Below, piece by piece: positions 1-9,705 of a stretch of 64,000 nt of DNA. The stretch is taken from contig OY744516.1 of assembly GCA_963556195.1 (NCBI GenBank), positions 30,232,183 through 30,296,182 of the forward strand, written 5' to 3'. The notes under the pieces were generated by a model, which had not been told where the DNA came from, did not search any database, and worked only from the letters and a program-made list of their open reading frames with translations. The position numbers were made by a program, and so were the translations under genes. Within the stretch, counting starts at the first letter, position 1; each line of letters begins with the position of its first letter. This stretch comes from Sepiola atlantica. Lineage: Eukaryota; Mollusca; Cephalopoda; Sepiida; Sepiolidae.

Positions 1-1009
1 TTCTCGAATGCTCCAAACAATGACAATGAATTATTATAAGCAACTGCCGCCTTGGGCGTATTTATGCAGGGCACACATACTGTGATGTATCGGGTTGATG
101 TAACTGCTGAAAAGCTTGTAATGAGGGTTACATTCTGATGGGTAAAACTTCTCTGGAGTTCCATTCTGTTCAGAGTAAATTTGACTAAATTTCTATTTCA
201 CCTGATGTGCCACAAGGGGGAATTTTACCTAACATTATTTTAATTAATGTTACCCCCACCCATCCAATCAATGACGAGTACATTCTTAGGCCCCACCCCC
301 CAAAATTGAATATTATAAAATGTAAAAAAATTTTTAAAAATATATATGGTGTGGGCTGGATGCAGAAGAACATGGTATTCCTTATTCAGTCCTGAGCAAT
401 GCCGAGTAGCCTTGCTAATAATAAATCTGTGTAGAATATGAATCACTTTAACCTTGATTAGGAAGAGTTTTCTAGGTCAGACCTGATAAGCTACATTAAG
501 GAAATGGTTTTTCATGTGATGAGAACGTTGCAAATTGAATATCAGTTCAAAACATCTCACAAAAATTTTAGGTCGGGATCAAAATCAAAAAAAAAAAATT
601 TTTTGTCAGTTATTTTGAATGATCAAATTTTGAATGTTTTATATTTTTGACTGGATATTTTCTATTCCTTTTATAATTATTTACCCACCCACCTTTTTTG
701 TTTCCTTGGAGGTGAAAACTTAATAAATGAAAATCAGGAACTGGCAACTTTATTTTTGCTATTTGATTTGCTTTTCGTGTGCTTGGAAGACAAACTAGTT
801 TGTTTACTTACTGAAAAGTCTACAAATTGTTCAGCTGGTTTTTCATACTGCTGCCCCCCCCCCACCTCTTTTCTAAATAAAATAATTCTTTTAAACTAAC
901 TTTGGATGTGTCTAACAAAGTCACCACTTAGTATGAGAATACCCAATAGAATACATTTAGTTCTAATAAATACTGATATTCCAACGTAAACAGAGCTTTT
1001 CATTGTAAT
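1..1009. other. AT-rich non-coding stretch
   Basis: No recognisable gene or repeat family. It holds short homopolymer runs (an A run near 588 and a C run near 855) and open frames under 70 codons with no protein-like composition. Confidence 0.5.
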
Positions 1010-1586
<577 letters not shown>

Positions 1587-1737
1587 TTATACTCGTGCTC
1601 TTAAAAAAATTGTATGAATGCAGTAAAGAGGTTTTATATTGCTTACTTGAATTTTTTTTATTCTGCTTCTTTGGATATCTTATTTTGATTAACCACACTT
1701 CAAACATTTAGTAAAGTAAAATAAAATCTACAATCTG

Positions 1738-1950
1738 ACTATAGGAGGTGCACCCTCCCAGGCTTTGCCTTCCCTCTTTGGGGAGGAGTAAGTTTATTGC
1801 TTACTGTCTGAGGCGCCCTACCGGGAATGTCGACGGGGCTGTCCAGGCAATTTTTAAATGGCCAGATTGCTCACCTCTCGAGCGGTGGCTTATCTAATCC
1901 CACTTTCACGACCTTGTGTCACATCTTACCTTGTGGGAGGTAGATAAATA
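1738..1950 (+). mobile_element. SINE family A copy, 5' truncated
   Basis: Sense-strand copy of the A body, recognisable by CACCCTCCCAGGCTTTGCCT, a GGGGAGGAGTAAG block, a TCTGAGGCGCCCTACCGG block and a CACATCTTACCTTGTGGGAG block near the 3' end. It lacks the U2-derived head and the first part of the body, as expected for 5'-truncated retroposition, and it has a shortened tail. The same order of blocks occurs in the complete copy at 43856-44259. Confidence 0.85.
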
Positions 1951-2904
1951 ATAGGAATGTACTATTCAAATTCTCTCAAATACTTCATCAGATAGACTCC
2001 AAAAATGTCTTTGTAAATTCATTCTTTCACCATTTATTTTAAAATTCCTCTAGTTTTAATTTTCTCAATTTAGTCTATTTTAATTTTAATTTTTTATTTT
2101 ATGATATCTGCCAACCAACCACCACCGATTATACTACTATTAGTTGACTTTTGCCATGTACAGATAGTAATTATTGCCGTCCTATTTAGCCTAATTCATT
2201 TACTAATCTCCTAACTACATGTAAAATAGCAACTTGTGTTCCAATTAATTGTTTCGATTGGTAATTGTTTTGGCATCAAAGAGCTTGGCCATAGAAAAGA
2301 ACAAACCCAGTCTTTGTACCGGTCAGTAGTTTCATGACTGAAATATAGATTCTAATTATTTCGTCTAGATCCGAGTTAATAGTATCGTATGAACACACTG
2401 AGTTTAGTGAAATTATTTTATATTTCATGGTATTTAGTGTCATCTTAGAAAATTGGAGCAACACAATCTACCCTCCTCTTCGTAATCTCTACATAGATAA
2501 AAAAAAAAAGGCAACTTTAGATTATAGAATTTTTTCCTCCTTTATCTGATACGACTGATCTTCAAACTAATCACAGGAAATATTGTGTTCAGTCTGGGGT
2601 TTCTTCTGACTTTTTGTTTTCGTATTTCCAGTCTGCAAAATTATGGTTTTTGTCTACTTTCGGAAAATATATATTTTTTTTTTCTTAGATAAGTACTTCT
2701 CTACTGAAACTTTGGTATAATATTGCTGCATAATTTGCAACTCTAAATACTCTGATCATCTTTCCTGAAGTGCATTTATGATAAGCATCGTATGTCGAAA
2801 CAGAGTTAAGTGCACAGATGATGCAGAATGCCACCGGAGATATGGAGTCTGTGCCCCAACGCTGACTCATGAAATTTAAAGTTTCCACCACAAAATCTTG
2901 CATA
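1951..2904. other. unassigned AT-rich stretch
   Basis: I recognise no gene or repeat family with confidence. Two stretches near 2380 and 2790 share a vague similarity around ATCGTATG. Short open frames on the - strand (2276-2464 and 2685-2903) have no family resemblance. Confidence 0.4.
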
Positions 2905-3085
2905 GTTACATATCTATTACTAATGGAGATTTGGTATCTGTTTGTCTGAAGTCAAAACTATTACTACTTTTGCATTATATTTTAATGCTCAATTAAGGGA
3001 ATGTAGTATCTGTTTTGTTGACATGAGATCATTTTCACAGGCATTACTTCATTTTGGGGGATAGTGGTGCTACCCGATCAGGTAT
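2905..3085 (+). repeat. repeat family C, copy 1, with an internal U2-like motif
   Basis: This 180 bp block resembles 5255-5545. Both share a CTATTACT...GATTTGG...CTGAAG leader, then ACTATTACT and CTCAATT blocks. They then share a segment containing GTAGTATCTGTT followed by ATGAGA-CATT and CAGGCATTAC. The GTAGTATCTGTT piece is identical to the branch-site recognition region of U2 snRNA that heads the SINEs in this window, but here it lies inside the repeat rather than at its 5' end. Confidence 0.6.
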
Positions 3086-3360
3086 TCTTAAAATACCGGA
3101 TTCCTGACCTAAAACGTATCAAACATTGATATTTTTTTTTTTTTTTCTTCTTCCATTTTGCAGAACTCTATCATGTTCTACAAAGCCAAAAACAGAAACA
3201 ATTTTCCTCTACAAAACAACCAAACCAAACACTGAATAAATATTTGAACATATAAAGAACCTGAAGCCTTAAAACTTTTACTAAAATGACTGTATTCGAC
3301 AAATAATCTGAAAAGGTTTGATATGCCGTAAAACAAAACAAAACCATCATTTGAGAGGGG
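3060..3360 (+). mobile_element. SINE-like repeat family D, copy 1
   Basis: About 290 bp shared with 15946-16220, from a GGTGCTA start through CCTGAC-TAAAA and a CTCTATCATGTTCT block to a TGACTG-ATT segment. The tail is GGTTTGATATGCCGTAAAAC followed by an A-rich run of AAAAC units. The A-rich end fixes the orientation as +. Tail-only copies occur at 14100-14265, 56060-56125 and 60900-60980. The head is not clearly tRNA-like; in this copy it directly follows the C repeat. Confidence 0.65.
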
Positions 3361-3835
3361 GGGGGGGTATGTATGTATGTGTTTGTTCGTCATATCTTCC
3401 CAGGCTAGCAAAAATGTGACCAGATGGAGCACTTATTTGCTAGTCTATATAATGAAGATGCACTCCTGTGTGTGTCTGGGTGAGAACATCTATAGGAAGA
3501 AAAACTATTGGACATATTTTTGTGGAATATAGTAGACACAAAAAAACGGTTAATTAGTTACATTTGATTTATGGATCGTTATTTTGATCCAGATCTCTTA
3601 ATTTAATAACCATTTCAAAATGGCTATTCTAATTAATGAATCACTTCAGTTGATAATTTCTTGGGACAAAAATGTTTTCATAATTGAATTAACATGTTTT
3701 GCACATTTTGGTTTCAGGGTTCAGAATTTTCTTTCAAACTTTAGATATTTTTTCTTTTCTTTTCTGAATGTTCAAAAATAAAATAGAAACAGATGTTCAT
3801 ATTAAGCATTTTACGGAACAAATGATCATGTTGAA
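3361..3835. other. unassigned stretch
   Basis: A G run at about 3357-3367 and a few TATG units follow the D element. Nothing else is recognisable. Confidence 0.4.
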
Positions 3836-3966
3836 AAGCTCAAACCGTTGTTCTGTAAAGTGCTTAACATTGTGCCACCCCTTAAAAATTATTTTTGAAC
3901 CTCGATTTCAGGAAAACAACACTAACTAGCAGAATACCCGTCCTGGTGTGGGTATTTTGCTAGTTG
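3836..3966 (+). repeat. family J fragment plus a small hairpin
   Basis: The GTGCCACCCCTTAAAAA block matches the GCACCACTT...CCCCCTTAA block of the longer J copies at 45228 and 61950. It ends in a compact inverted repeat, CTAGCAGAATACCCG against CGGGTATT-TGCTAG with a short loop (about 3930-3966). The next part of the J consensus (ACTAAACCTTATG) resumes only at 4541, which suggests a J element split by about 650 bp. Confidence 0.45.
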
Positions 3967-4540
3967 ATAAAATGAATTCACCAAACAGATCAGTTCTTAA
4001 CTGTTTTTTTAATATATTTTTTATTAGCGTAGACTGGGCATTCTTCCAAATGCAAAACGATTGTCTGCTATTTAGTGGCTCAAACCGAGTGCTCTTTTAA
4101 GGATTTCAGCTGCTCCCCTAAGTGCAATTATTTGGATTTCCTTCACACTTGGTGTAATATTCTTAACCCCTCCTCCCATTGAATGAACTCTTCCATCAGG
4201 CGTTGACTAATAAATGCTTTGTCATTTAACTTTGTTTTATTTTGGTGAATAAAACCTTTACAAAGGAATTCGGCTCTCCTCTTGACTACAATTTTATTCA
4301 CAAATACTTGCAAATAATTCTTTAAATTCAACTTCATTAGACCGTTAGCTCCTCTTAAAACTGAGATGTTTTTAGTTTCCAGTTCCTCTTCATATATCAT
4401 ATCATACATGGTGCCTTGCTACTTTGGCACCATCCCCCTTTCTTCTCTGTTTAGGCCATTGTTATTAATGATCACCTCAACCAAAGGTGCCACTCTTTAC
4501 TATTATGTTCCCTCGTCAAGATTAAAGTCAAGATATATAA
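3967..4540. other. possible insertion within a family J element
   Basis: No family is recognised. A small inverted repeat TGGTGCC/GGCACCA lies near 4410-4433. The flanking matches to the two halves of family J suggest that this block was inserted, but I see no clear target-site duplication. Confidence 0.3.
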
Positions 4541-4735
4541 GCTACTAAACCTTATGTTAAGAATCCTTATTTCAATTTTTATGAAAATTCATTAAATGAT
4601 TTTGATTCAAGGAAAATGTCTAAAATCTGAGGCTTTGTCTTAAATTTACATTTTGCTTAATTGGTGTCTAATAACTTAAATTATTTTCATATTGTACGAA
4701 GAAAACCCTTTAGCACTTTTCGTTAGTTTTAAAAT
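4541..4735 (+). repeat. family J fragment
   Basis: It shares ACTAAACCTTATG, AATGTCTAAAATC and GCTTAATTGGTGTCTAAT in the same order and spacing as the copies at 45228-45640 and 61950-62290. No coding potential. Confidence 0.7.
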
Positions 4736-4833
4736 AAATCCAGCTAAATTACTCGTCAGTTTTTCAAAGCTTGTTTATGAGTTTTTCAGTTATTAAGGAC
4801 AAAAATAAAAATTATTCAAATAAGTAACTCTTG

Positions 4834-5034
4834 TCTTTTGGCTAGGAGCAAAGTGTATTATCTGTTCTGATACTACACTTAATCTATTTGTCCCTAGTCT
4901 AGAAGGATTTCTCCTTCAGAGTCAATTATTTTTGTTCCAATCCAGAGTGCCCCCTTTTGAGGAGTGGGATTTTTCCCACATAAAAAACCGACCCTGTGTC
5001 TAACTCTGCCCTTGTGGGGAGGCAATTAAATAGG
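4834..5034 (+). mobile_element. U2 snRNA-headed SINE, family B
   Basis: The copy opens with CTTTTGGCTAGGAGCAAAG and TGTATTATCTGTTC, which follow U2 snRNA from about nucleotide 14 to 45 with a few substitutions. After the head comes the B body: CTAGTCTAGAAGGATTTCTC, a CCAATCCAGAGT block and a CCCCTTTTGAGGAG block. The tail CTGTGTCTAACTC...GTGGGGAGGCAATTAAAT is of the same type as in family A. No protein is encoded. The body differs from family A, so the same head is joined to a second body. Confidence 0.85.
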
Positions 5035-5044
5035 AACCGGTGAT

Positions 5045-5070
5045 TTTTTTTTTTTTTTTTTTTTTTTTTC
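5045..5070. repeat. poly-T tract
   Basis: Uninterrupted T run of about 25 bases just 3' of the family B SINE. It may be the A/T tract of another insertion on the opposite strand. Confidence 0.9.
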
Positions 5071-5254
5071 ATTATGAAATCAAATTGTGATGAAAAATAA
5101 AGCATTTAAATAAATATCTAGTGTACACATTTTAAAATAATTCTTTTCCCCATTGATTATTCCTAAAATAAGGTTCCAGTATGTAGATTGGAACTATCAA
5201 TGTCATGACAGGCAAAAGGTTTGTCCTAATGTTTTGCTATAAACCATGCACCAG

Positions 5255-5545
5255 TGTATATTCTATTACTATTGAAGATTTGGTCTGAAGCCGAAACTAT
5301 ACTATTACTTCTATTATTTGTACTATCTTTTAATTCTCAATTCAGAGGGGTTTGTTTAATATATATTTCTGGCCCTAGACCATCCTCCCATGCATTACCT
5401 TTTTTGTGGGTGGTAGTGTAGTGTTTGTTCGTCATGGTACTATCCTTTCAGGCATTACCGACTCCTTTTTGGGAGTGGGGATAGTGTAATATCTGTTCTG
5501 TTATGAGACCATTCTTCCAGGCATTACCTCCCCACCTTTGGGGAT
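5255..5545 (+). repeat. repeat family C, copy 2, with three tandem subunits
   Basis: After the leader shared with 2905-3085, the copy holds about three imperfect units of 65-70 bp. Each runs from a U2-like GTGTA-T-TCTGTTC piece through AC-ATCCTCCCAGGCATTACC to a TTTTTGGGAGTGGGGATA end. The last unit has GTAATATCTGTTCTGTTATG. The units differ by substitutions and short gaps, so the duplication is old. Confidence 0.7.
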
Positions 5546-6544
5546 AGCATATATCAACAAGAAATTGTCACAATCAGTCGTTCATTGGCAAACTCAACAC
5601 CTATATTATATACTAATCTGTTCATATTTTGCTAATATATGAATGTCAATGAAAAATTTTGCTTATATGACTGATAAACAAATGAAACCCTTATATAGAT
5701 TTAAAAAAGGTTTTCAGAATCTCTTATTCTCAGTATTTAATACGTTGAAGTCGTTCTTTCTATTTCCTATTCTCAGATTTCTTTGAATTTATTAGAAAGT
5801 AGGAATCCTCCCCCTCCCTTCGAATGGTGGAAGGTTTTGAAGCGAACCTGAAATGCTGACAATGATCCTTCTCATTTATGGAAGGCTTTTTTGTTTTCGC
5901 TTCTAACTTGGTTTCTATACACATGCTGTAGACAAAATAAATGCTTTTGAACACATTTTCCATTTGTAAATTGTTTGAAAAACCTTATTCCACTTAACAT
6001 GATGAATTGTAAGCAAACCATTTTTTCTATTTTTAAAACTGTAAATATTTTGAATATTCTCCCAACTCTATCCGTGTTGACTGATTAACACTGAAAAATC
6101 TCATCTGCAGAAAAATAAGATTTTTAAGATTTCTTTTCTCTTAGCTTTCATTTTTGTTTTTATGTTTGATTTTACTGGGGACTTTAGTAGCCATTTTATT
6201 TTTTATTTTTATAGATAAGATTTGGAAAGATTTCAGTTTGAGATAATTTGAAAATACAATCTCCACCCAGTTTGCTCAAAGTTTTGCATGCAAGCCAAGG
6301 TTATGAATTTCTTAGATTTTTTTTTTATAGGCACCAGGATATACAAACTTTTTTTTTTTTTTTTTTTTCTTGTGTAGGCATTTCATTTATAACTTATGTA
6401 ATTGGCATCTTTTAAAATTTCTTTAAATATTTATGTAAGGAAAATAACATCTTACCTCCAAGATGATGTCCCTTATGCTATTTTCAGAAAATAAAAATCA
6501 CCAACTATGAATTTATAAAAGACCATTTTAACTTTGGGAAAACT
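5546..6544. other. unassigned AT-rich stretch
   Basis: Nothing recognisable apart from T runs near 6320 and 6349-6369. Confidence 0.45.
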
Positions 6545-6865
6545 GGCCAGTGAGGGTTGAGGACATGCGTTGCATGGAGAGAAATGTTGAAAATGATATG
6601 GATATTTAATGTGAGTTTTACAGGCTGACTTAGATCTGATGACCTCAGGAGAAGATTAAATTTGTACACTATAGGGAGATGTGTGCAGAACAGGAGACTT
6701 AGAAGAATGGATGAGTTTTTGTGTCAGATGTAGAACAGTTAAAGTAGCAGGTCTAGTTCAGAGGAAGGACAAAGAAAATATGAGGAAGTGATAAAAATAG
6801 ACTTGAGAGAAATAGGGATAAAGACCTGTCCAGATATAGGTTATTTTGAAGCCAATTTCGTTTGG
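6545..6865 (+). pseudogene. LINE family E, 3' end of the RT ORF (degraded)
   Basis: Nucleotide match to the copies at 11900-12245 (+) and 30690-31060 (-). Shared blocks are GAGGACATG-GTTGCATGG, AGATCTGATGACCTCAG, GGGAGAT-GTGCAGAACAGG, AGGAAGTGATAA and ACTTGAGAGAAA-AGGGATAA. The best-preserved copy translates to the C-terminal motif of LINE reverse transcriptases (LRWYGHIERM, then SSWVSRCRA). This copy has lost much of that motif and has several stops. It is truncated at its 5' end, as most LINE insertions are. Confidence 0.75.
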
Positions 6866-7039
6866 TTGTAACTTCAATTTCTTTCTTGCACACTTTTTTA
6901 ACGCTTTGATTTGCATCTCTGGATATTTGATTTTTAGATTTGCGACTAAAAAAATATAATTTAGACATTCAAATCATCCACATTTGCCCACAAGATATCC
7001 TCTTTATCTTGATGACTTATGCAAGTAATGTTGCATACC
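6866..7039. other. spacer between the LINE fragment and the promoter-like block
   Basis: AT-rich; no feature seen. Confidence 0.4.
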
Positions 7040-7159
7040 TCTCTTACTTGGGCCGCGCCATTTCTAGTTTTGTATACTAGTCCCGGAACGAACCGTGGCA
7101 GTTCCCGTTTTAAACACTCATTACTTTTTTAAACATAAAAAATCATAGTTTGCATACCT

Positions 7160-7267
7160 TTAAATTTCTCCTTCGCCACGTAGAAGCTGCGCCGTCTCGA
7201 TGTCGTCTAGTGGTTGACTTTCTTTCTTTCCTGCCGTGAACCACACCGCTGCAACACAAAGCCTCAT
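7160..7267 (-). CDS. short open frame in the promoter-like block (35 codons)
   Basis: An ATG at 7267 on the - strand opens a 35-codon frame starting MRLCVAAVWF and ending with a TAA at 7160-7162, two bases before the possible splice donor. I recognise no family. The start resembles a weak hydrophobic leader but the frame then becomes acidic and polar. If the block is a first exon, this is more likely an upstream ORF in the 5' UTR than a protein. Confidence 0.15.
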   Translation of the reverse strand: MRLCVAAVWFTAGKKESQPLDDIETAQLLRGEGEI

Positions 7268-7556
7268 GATCGGGTCGGAAGACAAACAATCTTTTTAAAT
7301 TTAATTTCAGTGTTATTTCAAGCGTTAGCTATCCGTCAGCTGGGAGATATTCACTAACGTCGAGAAAATTACTGCTTTCGTAATTACTTAACTATTATTT
7401 CTTAACCATTCGTGGAGGGGGGGGAAGATCTTTCGCCTGTATTTTCTTAGGGAAATATTTCTCTTATGTAAGTTGTAGTTTATATGGTAAAAATCACGTC
7501 TGATAGGTTTGCCTCCAAAACCCAGACTGCTAAGACTCGCTTCTCACGAAGAACGG

Positions 7557-7566
7557 GTGACGTCAC
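7557..7566. promoter_or_regulatory. CRE palindrome 1
   Basis: GTGACGTCAC, a perfect 10 bp palindrome containing the full cAMP-response element TGACGTCA bound by CREB/ATF bZIP dimers. Confidence 0.65.
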
Positions 7567-7595
7567 GGATCCCTCTGCTTCCCACGCAAAGGCCC

Positions 7596-7605
7596 GTGAC
7601 GTCAC
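7596..7605. promoter_or_regulatory. CRE palindrome 2
   Basis: A second identical GTGACGTCAC, 39 bp from the first (centre to centre). Paired full CREs are typical of cAMP-responsive or constitutive CREB promoters. Confidence 0.65.
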
Positions 7606-7740
7606 AAAGCCTCTCGCAGGTGCGCATTGACCCTTGATCTGCGGTCTCGTCACGCTGTGACCCTGTTAGCTCCGACTGAAAACAGACCCTATTCTGCACG
7701 GTTCCCCCCCCATGCACTAAATAGCGCAAGCTAAACTAAC

Positions 7741-8014
7741 GATTTCCAACAGATACGTCCATTCCCATAGGGTCATTATCCAACAGTAAGATTGAATAAT
7801 AAAACATGCATTTTGGATGGTTTCTTTATCTCATGAATCAAGGAAAAAAAATTGTCAGATTCATGGGAAAGTTGATAAAAGAAAAAACGTAATGGAAAAT
7901 GTTTAGTTTTATATTTTGTCATTAATCATTGTTAAATTAGTAAAAAAAAAAAAAAAATGAAATACATTTTCTTTTATTTCATCATTTGAAAATGCAGATT
8001 CTTTCTCTTGTCAA
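7741..8014. other. AT-rich spacer
   Basis: A-rich runs near 7840 and 7940; nothing else recognised. Confidence 0.4.
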
Positions 8015-8037
8015 GTCTGGATTGATCCATGTATTTT

Positions 8038-8073
<36 letters not shown>

Positions 8074-8086
8074 GATCAATCCAGAC
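8015..8086. repeat. hairpin with poly-T loop
   Basis: GTCTGGATTGATCCAT (8015-8030) is followed by about 40 bases that are mostly T, then its exact reverse complement ATGGATCAATCCAGAC (8071-8086). The 16 bp arms are perfect. Confidence 0.9.
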
Positions 8087-8144
8087 GTTGATATATGTTT
8101 AATCTTCTACTTTCCAGATTTAAAGCTGTGCAAAGACAGTCCAA

Positions 8145-8345
8145 CCTCTTCATGTCCCTATTTACTTGATCCCCACAAGGGCTAAGTGAGACAATAGATC
8201 TGTTTTTAATGTAGGGAATATCCAGCTTCCCCAAAAGGGAACTGTAGATTGGGTAACAAATAAAAATTGCCTTAGTCTAGGAGGACCTTTCCTTCACTGA
8301 CCTGGGACAAAACAGATACAACACCTTGATCTCTGCCAAATGGTC
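8145..8345 (-). mobile_element. U2-headed SINE, family B (antisense to the window)
   Basis: Read on the - strand it starts CATTTGGCAGAGATCAAGG and TGTTGTATCTGTTTTG, a decayed U2 head. The B body follows: GTCCTCCTAGACTAAGGCAA, TTTTTATTTGTTACCCAATC and CCCTTTTGGGGAAGC. The tail is TTGTGGGGATCAAGTAAAT. Flanking CTTCATGTC occurs at both ends (about 8146 and 8355) but is too loosely placed to call a target-site duplication. Confidence 0.8.
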
Positions 8346-8355
8346 ATGGGTTGCT

Positions 8356-8736
8356 TCATGTCTATATTTATTTTCCTCCAAGTCTTTGCTTTCTTATATA
8401 CTTCTGATATTTCCTTTATTAAAAAGAAAATATTTTCCATTAAATTTTTCCATATTTTTTGTTTGAATGGTATTTCTTTTTGTATAGTGGTGTTCACGAT
8501 TCGACTGGATTTCAACTCGACACACCCTAACCCAGGTCGTCAGTCAGTCGTTATCCACTTCACCGGCCACCTTCTTCCATGATGACCTGCAACATGTGAT
8601 TATTGGAACCTTTATAAATACTCACATGTTACTTGTTAAAAATACCTCCATACTTGTAATGCGCTCAACCATGTTTTATAAATGTATGTTTGCTACCATT
8701 CTGCAACCTCTTATTATGACCACTAAAATGAATGCA
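8356..8736. other. unassigned stretch
   Basis: Two short open + strand frames here have no recognisable family. Nothing else seen. Confidence 0.4.
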
Positions 8737-8895
8737 GCAAAGAGATTACTTAAATTAAGTAAAAACAAAAATGTAAAAATTTATGAAAATGAAATTATGG
8801 CATTCGAATGGAATTTATATTCCATTCGAATGTCATAATTTCATTTTCGTAAATTTTACATTTTTGTTTTTACTTAATTTAAGTAATCTCTTTGC
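8737..8895. mobile_element. foldback element 1, nearly perfect 77 bp palindrome
   Basis: The left arm (8737-8814) runs GCAAAGAGATTACTTAAATT onward to CATTCGAATGGAAT. The right arm (8819-8895) is its reverse complement with only about two substitutions and one 1-base gap. The loop is 4 bases, TTAT. No open frame of interest. It is most like a MITE or foldback relic, or a recent inverted duplication. Such a palindrome is unstable in cloning, and its RNA would form one long hairpin. Confidence 0.95.
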
Positions 8896-8929
8896 TATAT
8901 AAACTTTGAGACTTGTGTTTATGATACGA

Positions 8930-9015
8930 AGCAGGGTTGTGGATTTGGAAGGTATAAGATCTGACTCTTACTCCTACGATTCTCAAATTCCGACTTCTTT
9001 GGAGATTAAATAATC
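8930..9015 (+). repeat. family F fragment
   Basis: It begins CAGGGTTGTGGATTTGGAAG and continues GTATAAGATCTGACTC with repeated GACT-CTCC words. The same order is seen at 10478-10672, 56482-56625 and, inverted, at 43198-43290. Confidence 0.65.
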
Positions 9016-9277
9016 TAATTTCTTTCAAAATCTCACACACAAAAAGAAATCAAAGAATAAAATCTCAGACAATGAAATTTTTTTTTTTTTTTTAGATTGA
9101 CACAAATTTATATCTAATCACAAATAAAAAAAATAAAAAAAAAATATATATATATATTACACTGATCCATTCAGTGAAAAAGTAAACTATAAGATTAATA
9201 ATTAAATAATTAATAAATCCCTTATTCGTTACTTGGACGTTGTTTAGTTCAAAATCGAGAAATCCCGATTACTTATA
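9016..9277. other. AT-rich spacer with a T run and (TA)n
   Basis: Poly-T near 9078-9093 and a short (TA)n near 9146-9157; nothing else. Confidence 0.5.
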
Positions 9278-9705
9278 TCATTGTACTACGGTGAATAGTT
9301 TTCTTCGAATGTCCGTCTGGCTTGGCAGGCCAGGAGCAGACTCGAGGTGTTTCCACAAATATTGGCGATAGAGAGGCGCTCGTAAAGCCAAGACAATTTG
9401 CGATTGTCTCCGGTGTTGCGCATCATTAATATACCAAGACTGCTGAGGAAGTCGCGTGTGGCAGAGCCAATCACTCCACTTGTCTCCACAGCGATCGGTT
9501 GAAATACAAATCTGTAGAAGATTGGCATATTTTAACCGCTTGCGGCTCTCTGCTGACACTGCATGTCCAGGGTTTGTTATCGATTCGATCACTGACGAGG
9601 GTGCAAAAGTGTTGACACAAGTTGCATCCCATATCAGTGACTTACCATTTGTAAATGAAAGATTGGTTAAAAGAAAACCAAAACCGTAACTTTTTCAGTA
9701 AACAT
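9278..9705 (-). pseudogene. retroelement RT C-terminal fragment, frameshifted
   Basis: On the - strand the translation reads GKSLIWDATCVNTFAPSSV, then ESRKRLKYANLL. After a frameshift near 9510 it continues FQPIAVETSGVIGS, then LSSLGILMM and RLSIANICGN. The pattern (G-S-LVWDATC-DT-APS, RK--KY, F-P-AVET-G--G, QRLS-A--RGN) is one I know from the C-terminal part of abundant retrotransposon-encoded proteins in many metazoans. The frameshift and the absence of the upstream polymerase domain make it a dead fragment. The host element class cannot be fixed from this piece. Confidence 0.7.

Larger units (their letters stand above)
7040..7740 (-). promoter_or_regulatory. CpG-richer promoter-like block
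   Basis: This 700 bp stretch differs from the rest of the window. It is richer in CpG (GGGCCGCGCCATTT, GCTGCGCCGTCTCG, ACGTGGCG on the opposite strand) and free of recognisable transposon sequence. It carries two perfect GTGACGTCAC palindromes. On the - strand the block reads from the CRE pair through a 5'-UTR-like segment to AAAG|GTATGC at 7158/7157, a plausible splice donor. That would make it the promoter and first non-coding exon of a gene running towards lower coordinates with its other exons outside the window. Direction and exon limits are inferred; a + strand or bidirectional promoter is also possible. Confidence 0.4.
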
